Source: Variovorax paradoxus
GTDB taxonomy: Bacteria; Pseudomonadota; Gammaproteobacteria; Burkholderiales; Burkholderiaceae_C
Direction of reading: 5' to 3'
Assembly: GCF_024734665.1 (NCBI RefSeq)
Contig: NZ_CP102931.1
Location: 5,144,001 to 5,208,000 of the forward strand
Length of the DNA stretch: 64,000 nt
The notes beneath the pieces are model-generated. The model was not told where the DNA came from. It did not search any database and worked only from the letters and a program-made list of their open reading frames with translations. Shown one piece after another: positions 54,538-64,000 of this stretch; within the stretch, counting starts at the first letter, position 1; every line of letters begins with the position of its first letter. The position numbers and the translations under genes were made by a program.

Positions 54538-55443
54538 TCAGACCGGGTCCCAGCTGAACACGTCGGCCGAGCGGTCCAGCGGGAAGAAGCTGGCGCGCAT
54601 CGCGGGCATGGCGTGCTCGGCAATGCTCTGCGGCGTCCAGCCCTCGGAGCGGTGGATGGAGCGCACCGGGCGCGGCTGGCTGATGAGCGAAATTTCGTTG
54701 TTGCGCACCGAAAAGATCTGGCCGTTGACCGCGCCGGCCGCATCGCTCGCGAGGTACACCGCAAGCGGCGCGACCTTGGCTGGCGTCATCTGCTTGATCT
54801 TGTCGACGCGGGCGCGCTGCTCGTCGGTGTCGGTGGGAATGGCGCCGATCATGCGGCTCCAGGCAAAAGGTGCGATGCAGTTGGAGCGCACGTTGAATTT
54901 CTGCATGTCGAGTGCAATCGACTTCGACAGCGCCACGATGCCGAGCTTGGCGGCCGAGTAGTTGGCCTGGCCGAAGTTGCCGATGAGGCCCGAGGTCGAT
55001 GTCATGTGCACCAGCGCGCCCGAGTTCTGCTCCTTGAAGTGCGTGGCTGCCGCGCGGCTCACGTAGTAGGAGCCGTACAGGTGCACCTTGAGCACCGAGT
55101 CCCACTCATCGGCCGACATCTTGTGAAAGAAGCGGTCGCGCAGGATGCCTGCGTTGTTGACCACCACATCGATGCGCCCGAAGCTGTCGACCGCGCACTG
55201 CACGATGCGCGCCACGCTGGCGGCGTCGGCCACGTTGTCGGTGTTGGGCACGGCCTGCCCGCCGGCCGCGCGAATCTCGTCGACCACCTGCTGCGCGGGG
55301 CCGGCGCTTCCGCCAGCGCCGTCGAGCGCGGCGCCGATGTCGTTGACCACCACCTTCGCGCCATGGGCCGCCATGGCCAGCGCAATGTCGCGCCCAATGC
55401 CGCCGCCCGCGCCCGTGACAACGACCACTTTTCCTTCAACCAT
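54538..55443 (-). CDS. SDR 3-hydroxyacyl-CoA dehydrogenase-like
   Basis: The 301-residue classical SDR resembles the dehydrogenase part of multifunctional enzyme type 2 (HSD17B4). It has TGAGGGIG (10-17), Asp35 for NAD, NNAG (96-99), Ser149/Ser151, Tyr162 and Lys166 (NYSAAKLG), and a C-terminal extension after about 260 ending FSWDPV. It would oxidise a 3-hydroxyacyl-CoA, the step after dehydrogenation and hydration, and so suits the acyl-CoA dehydrogenase genes nearby. A hydratase is not present in the window. Confidence 0.85.
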   Translation of the reverse strand: MVEGKVVVVTGAGGGIGRDIALAMAAHGAKVVVNDIGAALDGAGGSAGPAQQVVDEIRAAGGQAVPNTDNVADAASVARIVQCAVDSFGRIDVVVNNAGILRDRFFHKMSADEWDSVLKVHLYGSYYVSRAAATHFKEQNSGALVHMTSTSGLIGNFGQANYSAAKLGIVALSKSIALDMQKFNVRSNCIAPFAWSRMIGAIPTDTDEQRARVDKIKQMTPAKVAPLAVYLASDAAGAVNGQIFSVRNNEISLISQPRPVRSIHRSEGWTPQSIAEHAMPAMRASFFPLDRSADVFSWDPV

Positions 55444-55559
55444 GTTTGTCTCTGCTCCGGATGTTCCGCCCGCAGGTTCGCGGGCGAATTTCAGAATGCC
55501 ACAGGCGGGACAGGAGCGGGTTTCGGGTTTCCGAAGAGGGGCTTAAGGGAAGCTTCGGC

Positions 55560-56429
55560 CTATTGCCGCGCCGTACGGATATTCAACGGCAGCGCCTGCG
55601 GCGAACTCGTGCGGAACGGATTGATGTCCAGCCCGCCGCGCCGCGTATAGCGCGCATACACCATGAGCTTGGTCGGCTTGCAGCGGTTCCAGATGTCCGT
55701 GAACATGCGCTCGGCGCAGGGCTCGTGGAATTCGTTGTGGTTGCGAAAGCTCACGATGTACGCGAGCAGCCCGGCCTGGTCGATGGGCGGGCCGCTGTAG
55801 CGGATCTGCACGCTGCCCCAGTCGGGCTGGCCGGTGACGAGGCAGTTGCTCTTGAGCAGGCGGCTGGTGAGGGTTTCGTTCACGTGCACCTGCGTAACGT
55901 CGCTGCTCAGCAGTTCGGGCGCGGGCTGGTAGTGGGTGCACTCGATGTCGAGGCGGTCGAGGTCGAGGCCGTCGAGTTCGTGCACCGGCTCGCGGTCGAA
56001 CATGTCGGGCGCCAGCAGCTTCACGCCGATGCCGGCCGACTGGTCGCTGCCGCGCCATGCGGCTTCGGACAGGTCGGCGCGCAGGCGCTCACGCACCGCG
56101 TCGACGCTCGCGAACTGGCTGTTGTTGAAGCTGTTGAGATAGAGCTTGAAGCTCTTGCTCTCGATGATGTTGGGCGTCTCGCACGGAATGGTGAAGTGCG
56201 CGATGGCCAGCTGCGGCTTGCCGCGCAGGTTGAGCCAGCTCACTTCGAAGGCGCTCCACAGGTCGGCGCCGAAGAACGGCAAGGCGCCGGTCTTGATGCC
56301 CATGGCCTCGCGCTGCGTGGCGCGCGCGATGGGGAACAGCAGCGTAGGGTCGTAGTGGTCGGCATAGGCCGAGGCGCGGCCGAGCTGCGATTGCTCGGGC
56401 GTGTTGGGGTTCGTCGGGTCGTGGCTCAT
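55560..56429 (-). CDS. queF: NADPH-dependent 7-cyano-7-deazaguanine reductase
   Basis: The 289-residue enzyme of queuosine biosynthesis reduces preQ0 to preQ1. It is the long (type II) form with two T-fold halves. The catalytic Cys196 and Asp203 are in [13 protein letters not shown], Glu90 in [17 protein letters not shown], and the HNEFHEPC block holds His235 and Glu236. The E. coli enzyme has 282 residues with the same layout. Start ATG 56429 overlaps the stop of the upstream hydrolase gene (ATGA). No preQ1 riboswitch is visible, as expected for a gene internal to an operon. Confidence 0.95.
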   Translation of the reverse strand: MSHDPTNPNTPEQSQLGRASAYADHYDPTLLFPIARATQREAMGIKTGALPFFGADLWSAFEVSWLNLRGKPQLAIAHFTIPCETPNIIESKSFKLYLNSFNNSQFASVDAVRERLRADLSEAAWRGSDQSAGIGVKLLAPDMFDREPVHELDGLDLDRLDIECTHYQPAPELLSSDVTQVHVNETLTSRLLKSNCLVTGQPDWGSVQIRYSGPPIDQAGLLAYIVSFRNHNEFHEPCAERMFTDIWNRCKPTKLMVYARYTRRGGLDINPFRTSSPQALPLNIRTARQ

Positions 56430-57337
56430 GGCTTGGCTTCTCTGGATTCCTTGGCTTCGGCCGCATGCGCGAACGGAGCGATGTGGTTGGCGAGGATGGT
56501 GCACACCTCGGGCGGCAGGTCATGGCCCATGCCGGGAACGGGGACGAATTTCGAGCCCGGAATGCGTTTGGCAGTGTCCTCGCCGCAGGCGATGGGCACG
56601 AGCGCATCGGCGTCGCCGTGCAGCACCAGCGTGGGCGACTGGATGCGCGGCAGCACCTGGGGGCGGTCGGCATCGGCGCCGATGGCCAGCATCTGCCGCA
56701 TCAGGCCGGCCGGGTGGTACGAGCGCCGCATGCCGAAGGTAAGGCGCTCGGCCAGTTCTTCGTCGGTCTGCGGGTAGGCGGGGCTCTGGATGAGCCGCAG
56801 CAGCCTGATGCTGTGCGCGACCAGTTCGGGCTCGCTGTTGCCCGACGGACGGCGCATGAGCATGGAGGTGACTTCGCGGCGCGGGCCAGGCAGGCCGCGC
56901 GCACCGCTCGAACTCATGATGCTCACGAGGCTGGTCGCGCGCTGCGGCGCGGTGGCGGCCAGGCGCTGGGCAATCATGCCGCCCATGGACGCGCCGACGA
57001 TGTGGGCCTTGGCTATGCCCAGCGCGTCGAGCACGCCGAGCGAGTCGAGAGTCATGTCCTGCAGGGTGTAGGCCGAGCGCACCTTCAGGCCGAGGCGGTG
57101 GCGAATGGTTTCCCACACCAGGTTGCCGACGCCTGCGTGGTCGAAGCCCTGGCTCAGGCCGATGTCGCGGTTGTCGTGGCGCACCACGCGAAAACCCGCC
57201 TCCACCAGTTGCTGCACGAAGCCGGTGGGCCAGGCCACCAGCTGCATGCCCAGGCCCATGATGAGCAGGATGACTGGGCGCCCTTCGCCTCCGGTGTCGT
57301 CGACTTCGATCTGCAGCCCGTTGGCGGTGACTTTCAT
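56426..57337 (-). CDS. Alpha/beta hydrolase
   Basis: The 303-residue serine hydrolase of the general alpha/beta type has the oxyanion region [14 protein letters not shown] (24-37), the nucleophile elbow GASMGG with Ser117, and likely Asp and His in [10 protein letters not shown] and GMGHDLPPE. It has no signal peptide. Relatives are annotated as esterases or epoxide-hydrolase-like proteins, and the substrate is unknown. It is coupled to queF by an ATGA overlap and follows the 2OG-Fe oxygenase gene by 29 bases. Confidence 0.85.
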   Translation of the reverse strand: MKVTANGLQIEVDDTGGEGRPVILLIMGLGMQLVAWPTGFVQQLVEAGFRVVRHDNRDIGLSQGFDHAGVGNLVWETIRHRLGLKVRSAYTLQDMTLDSLGVLDALGIAKAHIVGASMGGMIAQRLAATAPQRATSLVSIMSSSGARGLPGPRREVTSMLMRRPSGNSEPELVAHSIRLLRLIQSPAYPQTDEELAERLTFGMRRSYHPAGLMRQMLAIGADADRPQVLPRIQSPTLVLHGDADALVPIACGEDTAKRIPGSKFVPVPGMGHDLPPEVCTILANHIAPFAHAAEAKESREAKP

Positions 57338-57366
57338 TGGTTCCCTGGTCTTCTTTCCTTGGTCTT

Positions 57367-58209
57367 CTACTTGAACTCGCGCTCGCGCAGCCACTTGGTG
57401 GCGACCCACTTCTCGCCCGCCAGCACCGGCGCGCCGCCGTGCAGGGTACGAGTGACGGGGTCGGGCCGGTCGTAGCTGAAGAACACGCCGCAGCCGCGCA
57501 CGGGCGCCACTTCGAGGCCCACGTCGGGGAAGGTGGTGGCGCCGCCGCCTTCGGGCTCCTGCAGGTACATCACGAGCGTGGCAACGCGCTGGCCGCCACG
57601 CTTGAGGATGGTGGGCGTGCCCGGCTCGTTCGGGTCGAAGTAGTCGTAGTGCGGGCGGTACTGAGCGCCGGGGGCATAGCGCAGGATCTGCAGGCCTTCG
57701 CCGAATTCGAGCGGCCAGCGCAGCAACATCGCGATGCGCTGCTCCAGCCGCGCGACGATCTCGTTCTCGCCGCGCTCGAAGAACATGCCGTCGCTGGTGC
57801 GGTCGACGTTCAGCACCTCGCCGCCGGTGCGCGTCTCAACGGTGAGCGAACGGGCGAGTCGCACGCGCGCAGCCGCGATCAGGCCTTCGCACTCTTCGGC
57901 AGACAGCAGGTTGCCGAAGACGATGACACGCGGATGCCGCATGGTCTGCAGCACCTGCACGCGGCGGTCGCCCGCGTCGAGGTGCAGCGGCGCGCCATCG
58001 AGGTCGGGGCCGGGCATTTCTGTGTGCACGGGCGGCAGGGCCACTTCCACATTGGGGAAGCCGGCTTCGAGCTGGGCCAGCGCCGTGTCTGCGGCAGCAT
58101 CGTGCCAGCCGGCCGCGCGCATGGACGCACGCAGCGCCGGCACCGAGTGCCCGGCCGCGAGCTGGGCCACCAGCCACTCGCGCAGTTCCGGACTGATTGG
58201 TTGGGACAT
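57367..58209 (-). CDS. 2-oxoglutarate/Fe(II) oxygenase, prolyl 4-hydroxylase-like
   Basis: The 280-residue protein has a helical N-terminal segment (1-60) and a P4H-type dioxygenase core. The iron ligands are His187, Asp189 (RPHYDYFDP) and His257 (TRTLHGG), and Lys267 binds 2-oxoglutarate. It would hydroxylate a protein or peptide proline, or a small substrate, in the cytosol. Its ATG shares a base with the stop of yaaA (TGATG), so the two are translationally coupled. Confidence 0.88.
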   Translation of the reverse strand: MSQPISPELREWLVAQLAAGHSVPALRASMRAAGWHDAAADTALAQLEAGFPNVEVALPPVHTEMPGPDLDGAPLHLDAGDRRVQVLQTMRHPRVIVFGNLLSAEECEGLIAAARVRLARSLTVETRTGGEVLNVDRTSDGMFFERGENEIVARLEQRIAMLLRWPLEFGEGLQILRYAPGAQYRPHYDYFDPNEPGTPTILKRGGQRVATLVMYLQEPEGGGATTFPDVGLEVAPVRGCGVFFSYDRPDPVTRTLHGGAPVLAGEKWVATKWLREREFK

Positions 58210-58991
58210 CAGACTTTTCTCCTGAACACCAGCCTTTCGGCTGTGGACACATCGGCGTCGAAACCATAACCCTCGAGGTCGAACTTTTCCAGTGCCTTGG
58301 GCGTGGCCGCCTTGTGCTGCACGGCCCAGCGCGCCAGCAGCCCGCGGGCTCGCTTGGCGAAGAAGCTCACGATCTTGTACTTGTCGCCCTTCCACTCCTC
58401 GAACACGCATTCGACCACACGGGCCTTGAGCACCTTTTTGTCGACCGACTTGAAGTACTCCTGCGAGGCGACGTTGACGACCACCGGGGTGCGGTCGGCC
58501 GCGAGGCGCTCGTTCAGGTGCTCGGCGATGCGCGAGCCCCAAAAGGCGTAGAGGTCCTTGCCGTGGCGGTTGGCGAGCGACGTGCCCATTTCGAGGCGGT
58601 AGGGCTGCAGCAGGTCGAGCGGGCGCAGCAGGCCGTAGAGGCCGCTGAGGATGCAGACGTGGTCTTGCGCCCAGTCGAGCTGCGCCCTCGTGAGCGTGCG
58701 AGCGTCGAGGCCGCCGTAGACGTCACCGTCGAAGGCAAAGGCAGCCTGGCGGGCATTCTTCGCGCTGCTCTTGCTGGACCAGGCCTCGTAGCGGGCCACG
58801 TTCAGGGCCGAGAGCTTGTCCGACAGGTGCATGAGCTCAGAAATCTGCTGGGGCGACTTCTCGCGCAGCAGCTTGATCAGTTCGACAGAAGGGCCGCGCG
58901 GAGACTCGAAATGGGGTTGGGTGGAGGGGAGTTCGGAGGGGAGCGGGGTGTCGTAATCGAGCGACTTTGCAGGGGAAAGCAGGAAGAGCAT
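58209..58991 (-). CDS. yaaA: Peroxide stress protein YaaA
   Basis: The 260-residue protein of the YaaA/DUF328 family limits intracellular iron and DNA damage during peroxide stress in E. coli. The start MLFLLSPAKSLDY and the blocks YGGLDARTL, CILSGLYGLLRPLDLLQPYRLEMGT and KIVSFFAKRARGLLARW are diagnostic. Length agrees with E. coli (258). It is divergent from valS across 107 bases and heads the run yaaA, dioxygenase, hydrolase, queF. Confidence 0.93.
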   Translation of the reverse strand: MLFLLSPAKSLDYDTPLPSELPSTQPHFESPRGPSVELIKLLREKSPQQISELMHLSDKLSALNVARYEAWSSKSSAKNARQAAFAFDGDVYGGLDARTLTRAQLDWAQDHVCILSGLYGLLRPLDLLQPYRLEMGTSLANRHGKDLYAFWGSRIAEHLNERLAADRTPVVVNVASQEYFKSVDKKVLKARVVECVFEEWKGDKYKIVSFFAKRARGLLARWAVQHKAATPKALEKFDLEGYGFDADVSTAERLVFRRKV

Positions 58992-59033
58992 GCCGGAATT
59001 ATCAGTGGCTGCCGTGACGCCAGGCCGCCCCGG

Positions 59034-59039
59034 TAAAAT
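59034..59039 (+). promoter_or_regulatory. Likely -10 box of valS
   Basis: TAAAAT in the context GGTAAAATC, 59 bases before the valS start, is a good -10 match. A matching -35 is weak. The site lies in the divergent yaaA/valS gap. Confidence 0.45.
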
Positions 59040-59098
59040 CGCGGGCTATCCCACCCTGTCCCCCCAACGGCTCCCTGAAGGGCCGTTCTGCATTTCCC

Positions 59099-61978
59099 AT
59101 GAGCGAACCCATCACCCCTTCCGCCCAGCCCGGCCTCGACAGCCTGTCGAAATCGTTCGAACCCGCCGCCATCGAGGCGCACTGGGGCCCGGAATGGGAA
59201 AAGCGCGGCTACGCCAAGGCCGGCTTCCGCGGCACGCAGCAGCCCAAGGAAGGCGCCGAGTCGTTCGCGATCCAGCTGCCGCCGCCCAACGTGACGGGCA
59301 CGCTGCACATGGGTCACGCGTTCAACCAGACGATCATGGACAGCCTCACGCGGTATCACCGCATGAAGGGCGACAACACGCTGTGGGTGCCGGGCACCGA
59401 CCACGCCGGCATCGCAACGCAGATCGTGGTGGAGCGCCAGCTGCAGGAGCAGAAGGTCAGCCGCCACGACCTGGGCCGCAAGAACTTCGTGGCGCGCGTG
59501 TGGGAGTGGAAAGAGAAGTCGGGCAACACCATCACCGAGCAGATGCGCCGCATGGGCGACACGGTGGACTGGAGCCGCGAATACTTCACGATGGACGACG
59601 ACCTTTCGGCAGTCGTGACGCAGACCTTCGTGAAGCTGTACGAAGAAGGCCTGATCTACCGCGGCAAGCGCCTGGGCAACTGGGACCCGGTGCTCAAGAC
59701 CTCTGTGAGCGATCTCGAAGTCGAGAGCGAAGAAGAAGACGGCTCGCTCTGGCACATTGCCTACCCGCTGGAAGACGGCAGCGGCACGCTGACCGTGGCC
59801 ACCACCCGGCCCGAAACCATGCTGGGCGACACGGCCGTGATGGTTCACCCGGAAGACGAGCGCTACAAGCACCTGATCGGCCAGCGCGTGAAGCTGCCGC
59901 TGGTGGACCGGCTGATTCCGATCATTGCCGACGACTACGTCGACAAGGAATTCGGCACCGGCGTGGTGAAGGTCACGCCCGCCCACGACTACAACGACTA
60001 CGCAGTCGGCCAGCGCCACAAGCTCGAGATGATCGGCGTGCTGACGCTGGACGCGACCATCAACGACAACGCACCCGAGAAGTACCGCGGCCTGGACCGC
60101 TTCGTGGCGCGCAAGGCCATCGTGGCCGACCTCGACGCGCTGGGCCTGCTGGTCGAGGTGAAGAAGCACAAGCTGATGGTGCCGCGCTGCGCGCGCTCGG
60201 GCGCCATCGTCGAGCCGATGCTCACCGACCAGTGGTACGTGGCCATGACGCGCCCCGGCGCCGACGGCCAGTCGATCGCGCAGAAGGCCATCGACGTGGT
60301 GAAGTCGGGCGAGGTGCGCTTCGTGCCCGAGAACTGGGTCAACACCTACAACCACTGGATGGAGAACATCCAGGACTGGACCATTTCGCGCCAGCTGTGG
60401 TGGGGCCACCAGATTCCGGCCTGGTACGACGAGGAAGGAAATGTGTACGTGGCCGAGAACGAGGCCGACGCGCAAGCCAAGGCGCCGGGCAAGAAGCTCG
60501 TGCGCGACGAGGACGTGCTCGACACCTGGTACTCGTCGGCGCTGGTGCCCTTCTCTTCACTGGGCTGGCCTGAAAAGACGCAGGACCTCGACCTGTACCT
60601 GCCCTCGACCGTGCTGGTAACGGGCTACGACATCATCTTCTTCTGGGTCGCCCGGATGATCATGATGACCAAGCACTTCATCGGCAAGGTGCCGTTCAAG
60701 CACGTGTACATCCACGGCCTGGTGCGCGACGCGCAGGGCAAGAAGATGAGCAAGTCCGAAGGCAACGTGCTCGACCCGGTCGATTTGATCGACGGCATCG
60801 AGCTGCCCCAGCTGCTGGACAAGCGCACGCAGGGCCTGCGCAAGCCCGAGACGGCGCCTGCAGTGCGCAAGAACACGCAGAAGGAGTTTCCGGACGGCAT
60901 TCCGGCCTTTGGCGCCGATGCGCTGCGCTTTACCTTCGCCTCGCTGGCTTCGCTGGGCCGCAGCATCAACTTCGATTCGAAGCGCTGCGAGGGATATCGC
61001 AACTTCTGCAACAAGCTGTGGAACGCCACGCGCTTCGTGCTGATGAACTGCGAAGGCCAGGACTGCGGCCTGCTGGAGCACACGAAGGAAGAGTGCAAGG
61101 TTGGCGGACCGGCGCATGGCTACCTGAAGTTCAGCCGCGCCGACTACTGGATCGTGTCGCAGTTGCAACGCGTGGAGGCCGAGGTGGCCAAGGGCTTCGA
61201 GGAATACCGCCTCGACAACGTGGCCAATGCGATCTACCAGTTCGCCTGGGACGAGTTCTGCGACTGGTACCTGGAAATTGCCAAGGTGCAGATCCAGACC
61301 GGCGACGATTCACAGAAACGCGCCACGCGCCGTACGCTGATCCGCACGCTCGAAACGCTGCTGCGCCTGGCGCACCCGGTGATTCCGTTCATCACGGAAG
61401 AGCTGTGGCAGAAGGTGTCGAAGGTTGCAGGACGTGAGGGCGAGTCGATCATGATCGCGGCCTATCCGAAGAGCCAGCCGGAGAAGATCGATGAAGCGGC
61501 CGAGGCGCATGTGGCGCGGCTGAAGGCGCTGGTCGATGCATGCCGCACGCTGCGCGGCGAGATGAATGTCTCGCCCGCAACGCGCCTGCCGCTGTACGCA
61601 GTGGCCGACGATGCCGAGGGCGCGGCCTTCCTGCGCGAATCGGCGCCGGTACTGCAGGCACTCGCCAAGCTGAAGGAAGTGAAGGTCTTCGACGACGAGG
61701 CCTCGTGGTCGGCCGCTGCCGAAGCGGCGCCGGTGGCGGTGGTGGGCGCTGCGCGCCTGTGCCTGCACATGGAGATCGACAAGGCTGCAGAGAAAGTTCG
61801 CATCGGCAAGGAAATCGCGCGCATCGAAGGCGAGATCGCCAAGGTGCACGGCAAGCTCAGCAACGAAGCCTTCGTCGCAAAGGCTCCGCCGGCCGTTATC
61901 GAGCAAGAACGTAGACGTCTGACTGACTTCACGGCCATGCTGGAGCGTTTGCGCGACCAGCTTGTGCGCCTCGGCTGA
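59099..61978 (+). CDS. valS: Valyl-tRNA synthetase
   Basis: The 959-residue class I synthetase charges tRNA-Val. The HIGH-type motif is HMGH (70-73) within [15 protein letters not shown], and KMSKS lies at 549-553. The editing domain lies between ([17 protein letters not shown] near 238-254). The anticodon domain follows, and a C-terminal coiled coil (about 890-955, rich in Lys, Glu and Arg) is the tRNA-binding arm. Length is close to E. coli ValS (951). It is followed by galU after 96 bases on the same strand. Confidence 0.97.
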   Translation: MSEPITPSAQPGLDSLSKSFEPAAIEAHWGPEWEKRGYAKAGFRGTQQPKEGAESFAIQLPPPNVTGTLHMGHAFNQTIMDSLTRYHRMKGDNTLWVPGTDHAGIATQIVVERQLQEQKVSRHDLGRKNFVARVWEWKEKSGNTITEQMRRMGDTVDWSREYFTMDDDLSAVVTQTFVKLYEEGLIYRGKRLGNWDPVLKTSVSDLEVESEEEDGSLWHIAYPLEDGSGTLTVATTRPETMLGDTAVMVHPEDERYKHLIGQRVKLPLVDRLIPIIADDYVDKEFGTGVVKVTPAHDYNDYAVGQRHKLEMIGVLTLDATINDNAPEKYRGLDRFVARKAIVADLDALGLLVEVKKHKLMVPRCARSGAIVEPMLTDQWYVAMTRPGADGQSIAQKAIDVVKSGEVRFVPENWVNTYNHWMENIQDWTISRQLWWGHQIPAWYDEEGNVYVAENEADAQAKAPGKKLVRDEDVLDTWYSSALVPFSSLGWPEKTQDLDLYLPSTVLVTGYDIIFFWVARMIMMTKHFIGKVPFKHVYIHGLVRDAQGKKMSKSEGNVLDPVDLIDGIELPQLLDKRTQGLRKPETAPAVRKNTQKEFPDGIPAFGADALRFTFASLASLGRSINFDSKRCEGYRNFCNKLWNATRFVLMNCEGQDCGLLEHTKEECKVGGPAHGYLKFSRADYWIVSQLQRVEAEVAKGFEEYRLDNVANAIYQFAWDEFCDWYLEIAKVQIQTGDDSQKRATRRTLIRTLETLLRLAHPVIPFITEELWQKVSKVAGREGESIMIAAYPKSQPEKIDEAAEAHVARLKALVDACRTLRGEMNVSPATRLPLYAVADDAEGAAFLRESAPVLQALAKLKEVKVFDDEASWSAAAEAAPVAVVGAARLCLHMEIDKAAEKVRIGKEIARIEGEIAKVHGKLSNEAFVAKAPPAVIEQERRRLTDFTAMLERLRDQLVRLG

Positions 61979-62074
61979 CAGACGCAGGGCTTTGAAGGCG
62001 TTTAGGATTCCAAGAGCGGCTGCGCGCCGCTGCGCCTCCTAACTCCCCTCTTCAAGAAAGACGCTGAGCTGCCC

Positions 62075-62965
62075 ATGTCCACTCCTTCGACCCGCATCCG
62101 CAAGGCCGTATTCCCCGTTGCAGGCTTTGGTACTCGCTTCTTGCCAGCCACCAAGGCTCAGCCCAAGGAAATGCTGCCGGTGGTCGACAAGCCGCTGATT
62201 CAGTACGCCGTCGAAGAGGCTTACGCCGCGGGCATCCGCGACATGATCTTCGTGACCGGCCGCAACAAGCGCGCCATCGAGGACCACTACGACACCGCCT
62301 ACGAGCTAGAAAGCCAGCTCGAGGCCAGCGGCAAGACCGCCCTGCTCAACATCGCGCGCTCGGTCATGCCCGACGACATGACCTGCTCCTACGTGCGCCA
62401 GCCGCGCATGCTGGGCCTGGGCCATGCGGTGCTGTGCGCCGAACACCTGGTGGGCAACGAACCCTTTGCCGTGCTGCTCGCGGACGACCTGATGGTCGGC
62501 CCCGATGGCGGCGAGCCCGTGCTGGCACAGATGACCTCGGCCTTCGCCCGCCTCGGCGGCTCGCTGCTGGCGGTGCAGGAAGTGCCGCTGGCACACGTCA
62601 AGCGCTACGGCATCGTGGCCGGCGACGCGGTCGAAGAAGGCCTGATAAAGGTCAACCGCATGGTCGAGAAGCCGAAGCCCGAAGACGCACCCTCGCGCCT
62701 GGGCGTGGCGGGCCGCTACATCCTCACGCCGGGCGTGTTCGATGAGATTCGCAACCAGCCCAAGGGCGCAGGCGGCGAGATCCAGCTGACCGACGGCATC
62801 GCGGCGCTGATGAAGAAGGAATCGGTCTACGCGTATTCGTACAAGGGCATCCGCTACGACTGCGGCAGCAAGGAAGGCTTTCTGCAGGCGTCGGTGGAAC
62901 TGGCGCTGGCGCACCCCGAGGTGGGTGCGGAGTTCCGCGAATACCTCAAGAGCCTGAAGCTGTAA
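62075..62965 (+). CDS. galU: UTP-glucose-1-phosphate uridylyltransferase
   Basis: The 296-residue nucleotidyltransferase makes UDP-glucose for envelope polysaccharides. It shows the N-terminal [19 protein letters not shown] phosphate-binding loop, the [18 protein letters not shown] block, the metal-binding Asp in LLADDLM, and the C-terminal [12 protein letters not shown]. It is the last gene of the plus-strand pair with valS and is followed by a strong terminator at 63001-63040. Confidence 0.96.
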   Translation: MSTPSTRIRKAVFPVAGFGTRFLPATKAQPKEMLPVVDKPLIQYAVEEAYAAGIRDMIFVTGRNKRAIEDHYDTAYELESQLEASGKTALLNIARSVMPDDMTCSYVRQPRMLGLGHAVLCAEHLVGNEPFAVLLADDLMVGPDGGEPVLAQMTSAFARLGGSLLAVQEVPLAHVKRYGIVAGDAVEEGLIKVNRMVEKPKPEDAPSRLGVAGRYILTPGVFDEIRNQPKGAGGEIQLTDGIAALMKKESVYAYSYKGIRYDCGSKEGFLQASVELALAHPEVGAEFREYLKSLKL

Positions 62966-63000
62966 TCGCCTCGCCTCTGCTTCGAGGTGCCATCACGAAC

Positions 63001-63040
63001 AAAGGGCCGCTGCTGCGGCCCTTTTGTTTTGTTTCTTTTG
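63001..63040 (+). terminator. Rho-independent terminator after galU
   Basis: AAAGGGCCGC and GCGGCCCTTT form a perfect 10-bp stem with a TGCT loop, followed by TTTTGTTTTGTTTC on the plus strand. The A-run before the stem also gives T residues on the other strand, so it may end the TusA/Nudix transcript as well. Confidence 0.9.
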
Positions 63041-63045
63041 CTTTG

Positions 63046-63273
63046 TCAGCGACGCTTGAGCACGTGGATGAAGTCGCTGCCGACGGTTTCCTGCTCCATC
63101 AACTCGTTGCCCGTCTGGCGCGCGAAGGCCTGAAAGTCGCGGATCGATCCCGGGTCGGTCGACACCACCTTCAGCAATTGCCCGCTCAGCATCTCGTTGA
63201 GCGATTTCTTCGCCTTGAGAATGGGCAACGGGCAGTTCAGCCCGCGCGTGTCGAGCTCACGGTCAACTTGCAT
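63046..63273 (-). CDS. TusA-like sulfurtransferase
   Basis: The 75-residue TusA/SirA-fold protein carries sulfur as a persulfide. The active Cys14 is in RGLNCPLPILKAKKSL, with the family's DPGSIRDFQAF segment. It could serve tRNA thiolation, molybdenum cofactor synthesis or sulfur trafficking. Its start lies inside the end of the Nudix gene (11-base overlap), so the two are translationally linked. The downstream cysteine synthase context (cysM further upstream on the strand) fits sulfur metabolism. Confidence 0.9.
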   Translation of the reverse strand: MQVDRELDTRGLNCPLPILKAKKSLNEMLSGQLLKVVSTDPGSIRDFQAFARQTGNELMEQETVGSDFIHVLKRR

Positions 63274-63838
63274 TGCCCGGCTCCGGCGGCAGGTTCAGGC
63301 CACGGCGGCGCTCTTCGTTTTCGGCGGCGGTGAAGAACACGGGCTCGTGCCCGCGCGTGCGCAGCCAGTCGGCCAGCGCATAGCCGGTGCCGGCGGGCCA
63401 GCACCTGAGATCGGGCAGGTCATAGAGGCGGTAGTCGACCAGTTCGGGCGAGAGCTTCACGTCGCCATCGGCCACCACGTGGTACGCGATGATGATCTGG
63501 TTCATGCGCTGGAAGTCGTACGCGCCGACGAGCTTGGTGGCGCTGACGTCGAGGTTGGTTTCTTCTTTCACCTCACGCGCAATGCCTTCCTCGGGCGTCT
63601 CGCCGGCTTCCATGAACCCGGTGATCAGCGCAAACATCTTGCCCGGCCATGCCGCATTGCGCGCCAGCAGCACCTGGCCGCGGTACTCGACGATGGCCGC
63701 AAGCACGGGGGTCGGGTTGTTCCAGTGTGTATGGCCGCAGTTGGGGCAGCGCAGGCGCTCCTTGGGGCCGCCGTCTTCCATCAACGCGATCCACTCGAGC
63801 GGCGTGGCGCAGACCTGGCAGAACTTGGGATGGGGCAT
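63263..63838 (-). CDS. Nudix hydrolase with zinc ribbon
   Basis: The 191-residue protein has an N-terminal zinc ribbon (Cys7, Cys10, Cys31, Cys34) and a Nudix box from Gly74 to Glu93 (GFMEAGETPEEGIAREVKEETNL shortened: GFMEAGETPEEG then REVKEE). The arrangement resembles a shortened NudC, so NADH- or ADP-ribose-type pyrophosphates are plausible substrates. It is followed by TusA with an 11-base overlap and preceded by cysM on the same strand. Confidence 0.88.
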   Translation of the reverse strand: MPHPKFCQVCATPLEWIALMEDGGPKERLRCPNCGHTHWNNPTPVLAAIVEYRGQVLLARNAAWPGKMFALITGFMEAGETPEEGIAREVKEETNLDVSATKLVGAYDFQRMNQIIIAYHVVADGDVKLSPELVDYRLYDLPDLRCWPAGTGYALADWLRTRGHEPVFFTAAENEERRRGLNLPPEPGNAS

Positions 63839-63902
63839 GGGGTCTCTTTTCTTTTTTGTGGCTGCCTGAGCGCCTTGAGCGGGCGCTGCTGCCGGTCGTT
63901 GC

Positions 63903-64000
63903 TTATGCGGGGAAAACGCCGGTCGACAAGTAGCGGTCGCCCCGGTCGCAGACCACGAACACGATGGTGGCGTTCTCGACCGTCTTCGCCACTTCGAGCG
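63903..64000 (-). CDS. cysM: Cysteine synthase B, 3' end (partial)
   Basis: The last 32 codons of a minus-strand gene enter from the right edge. They read LEVAKTVENATIVFVVCDRG then DRYLSTGVFPA and stop at TAA 63903-63905. The VFVVCDRGDRYLSTGVF ending is characteristic of CysM, the thiosulfate- or sulfide-using cysteine synthase. The remainder lies outside the window, so its start cannot be seen. Confidence 0.85.
   Translation of the reverse strand, partial: LEVAKTVENATIVFVVCDRGDRYLSTGVFPA

Noticed and set aside
62015..62031. AGCGGC/GCCGCT hairpin between valS and galU as a terminator
   Set aside because: The stem is short and is not followed by T residues; galU probably continues the same transcript or has its own promoter.

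Overview
The window reads as chromosomal DNA of a high-GC betaproteobacterium of the family Comamonadaceae, most likely Variovorax or a close relative. That is an inference from codon use, from three Bug-type solute receptors, from many short catabolic operons beside LysR, IclR, MerR and TetR regulators, and from the valS, galU, TusA, Nudix, cysM block. No rRNA, tRNA, CRISPR array, prophage or insertion sequence is visible. Genes are densely packed, often with ATGA, TGATG or TTGA overlaps.

Layout. 1-2319: right end of a putative type VI secretion (T6SS) effector/immunity island: the tail of an upstream gene, a DUF3396-type immunity protein and a membrane protein with a natural seven-histidine run. 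2358-6769: small mixed genes (alpha/beta hydrolase, beta-propeller protein, nucleoside deoxyribosyltransferase-like protein, Atu4866-type protein, an SDR with an altered active site). 6774-12483: cyanate block, all on the minus strand: sensor kinase, response regulator, CmpA/NrtA-type ABC transporter, cyanase. 12646-19158: DUF1348/TetR pair, then an L-lactate block (lldP, LysR, lldD) and kgtP. 19172-27559: a nearly complete L-fucose operon (mutarotase, dehydrogenase, lactonase, dehydratase and a ribose-type ABC transporter) with a divergent IclR regulator. 27556-30877: MerR regulator with a divergent methyltransferase, and a hybrid kinase.

30849-37976: an ester-utilisation locus. A 911-residue tannase/MHETase-family lipoprotein is coupled to a second secreted hydrolase and a Bug receptor, with a divergent LysR gene and a second Bug receptor. 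37977-45116: glycolipid-binding-domain protein, TRAP permease pair without its binding protein, YiiX-like hydrolase, DNA polymerase IV, TIGR02117 protein, nucleoside permease-type lipoprotein and a degenerate kinase. 45243-55443: a CoA-dependent catabolic cluster (acyl-CoA ligase, Bug receptor, a fused double acyl-CoA dehydrogenase, a minimal citrate-synthase-fold protein, another acyl-CoA dehydrogenase, MmgE/PrpD, LysR, SDR). 55560-64000: housekeeping genes (queF, hydrolase, 2OG-Fe oxygenase, yaaA, valS, galU, TusA, Nudix, 3' end of cysM).

The best candidates for undescribed biology are the CoA cluster, whose enzymes depart from the usual catalytic residues, and the tannase-like lipoprotein/Bug locus, which resembles a secreted-esterase-plus-uptake system. 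Functions come from reading motifs and family resemblance by eye. No database search was run.
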